Shown here one piece after another: positions 59,111 to 64,000 of a DNA stretch of 64,000 nucleotides. The notes under the pieces were generated by a model that did not search any database, had not been told where the DNA came from, and saw nothing but the letters and a program-made list of their open reading frames with translations. Positions within the stretch are counted from its first letter, which is position 1. Each line of letters starts with the position of its first letter. The DNA is from Gambelia wislizenii (Eukaryota; Chordata; Lepidosauria; Squamata; Crotaphytidae). The stretch covers positions 181,741,001 through 181,805,000 of the forward strand of contig JAUMIR010000001.1 in assembly GCA_030847615.1 (NCBI GenBank), given 5' to 3'. A program made the translations under genes and the position numbers.

Positions 59111-59519
59111 CCTTGTAAGTAGATTAGGGATCTATCTAGTTTAGTTACGTTATGGATTATATTTATTTTATAAACCTGGGTGGAATGGCTAGAGTTATCT
59201 GTAACTTGTAACTTCTAATTGTACCGGAAAGGAAGGAACCTTTCATAGAAGAGATACATTTTCTTGCTATGTAATTTCTGCTTAGAATAAACTTCCTTTA
59301 AATCTCTCCCTTCTGCACACTTCCTTTCATGTGCCTTGCTCAGTTTTCCTCCCACAGTGATGGAGGAGTCAGAGCAGGAAGCACAAACTGAACTCTGTAA
59401 CTTCCCATTGGGTTACTTGGAAAAGGTTAAAATCAATGGGTCATGGCAGCTAGTATAAATGGTCTCTGGAGGACCCATTCTGCTTAGCAGAAGCAGGAGG
59501 AAGGGACTCACCACATGAG
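59111..59519. other. Unassigned intergenic DNA
   Basis: No gene or repeat family is recognised. Confidence 0.5.
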
Positions 59520-60260
59520 GAAACCATCAAACAGCTCTTCAAATATCTAAATAAGGTTATCATATCACCTTTCTTTTGCAGCTGAACATATCTAGATCCT
59601 TCCAACTTTCCTCATAGAACCATCTCCAGGCCCCCTGACACCATCGTCATCTTCTCCAGAAAAGTTCTAATTTTCAGATATTCTTTTAAAACTATGGCAT
59701 CCAGAATTAGTCATAGTATGCCATTCAAGATCTGACCAGAGCAGAATAGGAAATAGTGATTACTTTTTATTGTTTGGACACAATACTTTTGTAGGTGCAG
59801 TTTAGAACTTCATTAGCCGTCTTAGCTGCTGCATCTCACTGCTGATTCACATTAAACATGTAGTCTACAGAAGTCTAATGCATTCTGCTCTCATTTGCTG
59901 TTGCTGTCAAGCCAAGTGTTGCCCCTTTTATTTCTTCATCTGATTTTGCCTACGCACAGAACTTTAGATTTCTCTCTGTTGTCATTAGAGCTGTTAGTTT
60001 TGCTTCATTTCTTTGGCCTGCCCATATCACCTTGAATCCTATTTCTGTCTTCAAGGCATTGCCTATCCCATCCAGTTAGCTATAGTATGCAAAGTTGATG
60101 TGCACCCCTACCCCAAGTTCTTTATTCAAGCCAAATATAAACATTGTGAACATTGTTGAGCCCTGGAGAGACCCTTATGGTTCCCCACTTGTGACTTTTC
60201 CCTTGGCTGAAAAAAGGAATTGATGATAACTCTCTGACTGTACCATGCAACAAAAATTCA
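59520..60260 (-). mobile_element. Very old CR1 remnant, minus strand
   Basis: Nucleotide order on the minus strand follows the CR1 RT-to-C-terminus region in a highly diverged form. Recognisable pieces, on the plus strand, are CTTCAAATATCTAAATAAGG near 59537 and GATCTGACCAGAGCAGAATA near 59730. A further one is GAGCCCTGGAGAGACCCTTA near 60160. No frame survives. Confidence 0.6.
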
Positions 60261-62069
60261 CAGCATTGTCTGTGGGAAAGGTCAGTGAATATGAATTCAT
60301 GTCAAATGCTGCTCCATCTGGTATGCAGTTACTCCCAGCAAAAAGGACCTACAAAGTGGATGCTGTCCTCTTTCAAACCTCCCTATCACGGTCATTGGCA
60401 CCATCTCCTGGACTCTGAAGCACTTTTCCTTATGGTATGTATTCTACATTCACTGCCAGATTGTTTCACCAAATGTGTTTTCCCATTCAATTATTTTCAG
60501 CCAAGGTATAAAAAAATCACTGTAGTTCAGTTGTTTCTTCATTCTCCTCCGAAAACATTCTCACCTCTCCATGCACTTTCATTATACTTTTGAAACGGAA
60601 TCTAAAATTAGAATTTAGGTGGGTGATCAATTTGATTACCTTTAAAAGACCTTACTTCTTCCATTGCTTGCTTGACAGGTTCTTATCATGCAAATGGAAA
60701 ACGACAATACAAACTTCAAAGAGATTTTGATGAAAGAGAAAAAATATATAGTCAATAAGTTTATCTCAAAAGAAATTGCTTTTTTTTTTGGCTGTATTGT
60801 TTGATATAATTCAGATTCTCTCAGTGGGCTATAGACATAGAGGATACAAAGAGATCTACTCCACCTAACCCCTTGTTTAAACTAATTCCAATAGGTCAGG
60901 GTAACTTAAGTAATGTAAACATACATGGGTTAAGATAAGGAAGTTCTCCATGGAAACAATTTGAATATGAGAGCAAAGGAATTTTCATCTATAGCCTTGA
61001 AATGGTGACCATCAATGTGGTAGGTGACAGAAAAGGATAACTATATTCCTTACTTGTGTGCTTGAAATGAAAACTACATACATAAAATTAAATGCAAAAG
61101 AAAAATAGGTGCATTTACAATCTAACTTCCAACGCAAAGTGTTCATGTGTACAATTGTATCTAGTGCTTTGTCAAAACAACAACAACAACCAGGGAATGC
61201 ATTTGTGCCATTTAGAAGGCAAAGAGATGCTTCTCTGTGTATTTTCACCTTGCCAGTTTTTTAAAAAAATGTGCATAATTACATAAAAGTACAAGGTTTA
61301 GCTGATGGGTGATTGAGAATCAGCTATTAGGGGAATTTAGACTTTTGGACAGTCCAGATAGGAAATGGTGAGCGTACTTCTTTTGAGAGGTACTTGCTTG
61401 GTAATTAAATAAGTTACAGAGTTTGGAAGAAAACTGGAAGCTTTTCAAAAACAAATTTTCATTACTGGGCATAAATGAAACCCTTATTGGAAGAATGCTT
61501 CACTATGCCAAATTCTCTCAGCCAGTTCATGGCCAAGAGGATATTATCATTACAATGATTGCCACAAAGCTATTCAAGGGGAAGAAAGTGCTCTTTAATT
61601 CAATAAGTACAATGGAATATTGAAATACTGAATGAATATGTTGATTTTATCTCATGTTACTGTTCGTGCAAATGGAACCATGATTTTTGAGACTATTTTG
61701 CAGAAACAAATTGATCTGCAATTGTAAGTTGATAATGACTTTTAAATGTCATGGTAATTTTTTAAAAATATGGATGACAAAAATCCAAACAGTAGGAAAT
61801 GCTATCTTTAATATGTGTTTAATTTTCCTTAATATGTAAATTGTAATATGTAATATGTAAATTGAAGATCAAGCTATGTGATAGGAAAATTATGATGTTT
61901 GGCAATGAGGCAACAAAAGCCTATTTATATAGGGTTTTGGAAAGTAAATTAGAGCTTCTTGTCCCTTTGGGAAAGTAAATTAGGGCTTCTTGTTGTTGTT
62001 TTCTGTTGTTTTAAAGAAAAACCTGTGAGAGGTAGATATCTGAGTTCAAAACCCTGTCTGGTAAAGTCC
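60261..62069. other. Unassigned intergenic DNA
   Basis: No gene is recognised. A 26-bp direct duplication (GGAAAGTAAATTAG then GCTTCTTG) lies at about 61938-61995. Confidence 0.5.
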
Positions 62070-62815
62070 TGTTACCTGAATTGTGTGGGCTTCATGAAGA
62101 TCCCACTAGTGTCCAAATATTAGTATGGGGAATATTTAATTAGCTCAGAATGGCAGCAAGAGGCTGGGTAGCAGCAGTATCTTTTCACCTATATATATTG
62201 GTAGTAGAGGAGAAGACTCCAAGCCATAATGTACAATTAAATTATCTTTATTGGAAATTAATCTTAACAGCATTCACACAAACACTCAGGCTTCAAGCAA
62301 TCACACAAGGCTATCAAAGAAAGTAGGAAGTATTTGGATAGAGAAACAGAGTCAGGGGGTTGTGGGATATACTATGCCAATCCTGGAGAAGTGAGATCAT
62401 GAAGTAAACTGGTATAGAGGAGGCCCAGAAGGCAGAAATGTGACACAAACTGACGTGGAGTCAAAAAGCAGGGAATTTGTGTGCACTTTGGTGGTGTTTT
62501 AGGGTGATATATATATATGATAATTCCCCTGAAGGGATGAGATTTTGAGTGGAATACAATGCCTCTTGGAGTTTTCCAGGGCTAAACAGAGGGTCCTCCA
62601 GAAGAGTTAATGATTGTTACTGGGTGATGTATTTGGAATTGAATAGGAGGCAAGGTCTATTGTTGGAAGGGAGGGAAAGAGGAAAAACCCATTAGTCAAA
62701 CATCAAAAACTCTGCTATTGTTGAGTAGATTAGTGAATTACTCACTTTACTAGGTGTTAACGCTGACCTGAGTATTACTTGTTTGGGGAATTTCCAAAGG
62801 CTTAGATTATATGTG
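62070..62815 (-). mobile_element. LTR copy C, truncated
   Basis: Starts TGTTACCTGAATTGTGTGGG and shares with copies A and B the TTAATTAGCTC region, the AAGCAATCACACAAGGCTAT block and later segments up to GGGGAATTTCCAA. The GGTAACA end is missing. The sequence passes directly into a Penelope-like element, so the 3' limit is approximate. Confidence 0.65.
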
Positions 62816-62835
62816 ACTCCAGCCTTGGTATCTGG

Positions 62836-64000
62836 GGTCTCCTTATTCACCAAAGTCCCCATAAGGGACACTATGGCACTCATCCAACAAATGTTTCCAG
62901 AAGACATCACAGCCCTGTTCAAGCATTGCCTCACCACAAGCTACTTCCAGTGGGATAACAAATTCTATGAACAGATAGATGGGGTAGCCATGGGCAGCCC
63001 TCTGAGCCCTGTGATAGCAAACTTTTACATGGAACATTTTGATGCAAGCTCCAGGAACAGAGATTCCACCTCAACATTAGGAGGAACTTTTTGACAGTAA
63101 GAGCTGTTCGGAAGTGGAACACACTCCTTTGGAGCGTGGTTGGCTCTCCTTCCTTGGAGGTCTTTAAATAGAGGCTGGATGGCCATCTGTCAGGGATGCT
63201 TTGATTGTTTATTCCTGCATGGCAGGGGGTTGGACTGGATGGCCCTCATGGTCTCTTCCAACTCTACAATTCTATGATTCTATGAAAATCAAGCCCTGGA
63301 AACAGCACCAAAAAATAAGCCCACAACTTGGTTCCGATATGTGGACAACACTGTCACCATTTGGAGCCACGAAGAAGAAGATATGGTCACATTTCTGAAC
63401 CATCTGAACAGCATCCACCCGAATATCCAATTCACAATGGGAAAAGAAAAGGAAGGAACATTGCCATTTTTAGATGTCCTAGTCATCCACCAACCAAACC
63501 AAGGGTTGGGCCATAAGGTGTACAGAAAACCCCCTCACACAGACAGATACCTACACAAGAACTCCAATCGTCACCCAGGACAAAAAAAGAAGCACAATAA
63601 AAACATTGGTAGATCGTGCAAAAAGGATCTGCGAACCCCACTACCTGGAGGATGAACTGAAGCACCTAAACTGGGCTCTTCAAGCTAATGGTTACTCCAG
63701 ATCAGACATCACAAGAGCAGCCAGACCCAGAAAAAAACACAGGAATGAAGAAGAAAAACAGCCACCCAAAGGGAAGGTATTTTTACCATACATCAAAGGG
63801 GTCACAGACAGAATAGGGAAACTGATGAGGAGACACAACCTCCAAATGATCTACAAACCAACCAGGAAAATCCAAGAAATTCTACGTTCAGCGAAGGACA
63901 AAAGACACTCTCCCACAGCTGCAGGAATTTACCACATACCATGCAGCTGTGGACAAGTTTACATAGGGACCACTAAACGCAGTGTGCAAACACGAATCAA
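62836..64000 (+). mobile_element. Penelope-like element with GIY-YIG endonuclease, runs off window
   Basis: Starts inside the reverse transcriptase (VSLFTKVPIRDT) and reaches the GIY-YIG endonuclease at the window edge. A CR1 3' fragment interrupts it at 63043-63284. The 5' part of the RT is absent, so the copy is 5'-truncated. Penelope elements are a distinct retroelement class with a GIY-YIG nuclease in place of the LINE-type endonuclease. Confidence 0.85.
62836..64000 (+). pseudogene. Penelope RT plus GIY-YIG ORF, broken, partial
   Basis: RT motifs: VSLFTKVPIRDT, LTTSYFQWDNKFYEQIDGVA, MGSPLSPVIANFYMEHF (up to about 63041). After the CR1 insert come TTWFRYVDNTVTIW, HLNSIHPNIQFTMGKEKEGT, LPFLDVLV and HKVYRKPPHTDRYLHKNSN. 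The catalytic YVDD reads YVDN, with the second Asp changed. A one-base shift near 63610 moves the frame. From about 63612 the frame stays open to the edge (ICEPHYLEDELKHL, LPYIKGVTDRIGKL) and reaches GIY at 63924-63932 and YIG at 63960-63968. The rest of the nuclease lies beyond the window. Confidence 0.8.
63043..63284 (+). mobile_element. CR1 3' fragment inside the Penelope-like element
   Basis: 242 bp from TGCAAGCTCCAGGAACAG through the CR1 C-terminal codons and 3' UTR (GGTTGGACTGGATGGCCCTC) to an ATTCTATG-type tail. It is close in sequence to the two long plus-strand CR1 copies, so it is a recent insertion. Confidence 0.85.

Noticed and set aside
1..64000. CRISPR arrays, operons, riboswitches, tRNA or rRNA genes
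   Set aside because: The sequence is vertebrate in character, and no spaced direct repeats, tRNA cloverleaf or rRNA segment was seen apart from the tRNA-derived SINE head.

Overview
The window looks like intergenic DNA from a squamate reptile (lizard). This is inferred from its repeat mix: young CR1 LINEs ending in ATTCTATG-type repeats, L2-like LINEs with ATAATAATA tails, a Penelope-like element, a tRNA-derived SINE, short DNA transposons and many simple repeats. I recognise no host exon, gene, functional RNA gene or CRISPR array. Almost all coding potential is retrotransposon-derived. No species can be named from the sequence alone.

Layout. 1-2100 is unassigned. 2100-4700 holds a decayed minus-strand non-LTR retrotransposon of uncertain clade. 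6598-6926 is a MITE with a 3-bp target duplication. 7064-7610 is a LINE 3' end whose 5' part is inverted (twin-priming structure). 8716-11203 is a young 5'-truncated CR1 with an unbroken ORF2. 11767-12178 is a hAT-like element. 14002-18421 is a near full-length CR1 with both ORFs recognisable but broken by stops, and a MITE sits in its tail (18422-18691). 18846-19915 holds LINE 3' ends and a Tigger-like MITE. 21297-22306 is an old CR1 split by a DNA transposon. 23488-24283 and 30301-31216 are two solo LTRs of one family, each with its own 4-bp target duplication. 26925-27479 is another 3-bp-TSD transposon.

33586-34966 holds a half MITE and an old CR1. 38197-38640 is a further LINE 3' end, followed by a roughly 520-bp foldback (38687-39209). 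40909-42198 is a minus-strand CR1 interrupted by an L2-type tail. 43078-43301 is a palindromic MITE. 43407-44025 is an inverted pair of Penelope-type tail sequences, one arm carrying hammerhead-like core motifs. 44265-46613 is a broken L2. 47053-52254 holds more MITEs and a CR1 scrap. 55373-55566 is a SINE. 56205-57792 is a LINE 3' end plus two DNA transposons. 59520-60260 is a very old CR1. 62070 onward is a third LTR copy joined to a Penelope-like element that carries a CR1 insert and runs off the window.

How the parts relate. The autonomous families (CR1, L2, Penelope-like) supply reverse transcriptase and endonuclease. The SINE would depend on a LINE partner and the MITEs on transposases that are not encoded here. 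Nested insertions give relative ages: MITE into young CR1 tail, DNA transposon into old CR1, L2 tail into CR1, CR1 into Penelope-like element. The most promising observations are the short-TIR MITE family with unusual 3-bp targets, the paired solo LTRs, the twin-primed LINE, the intact CR1 ORF2, the large foldback and the possible Penelope-type ribozyme motif.
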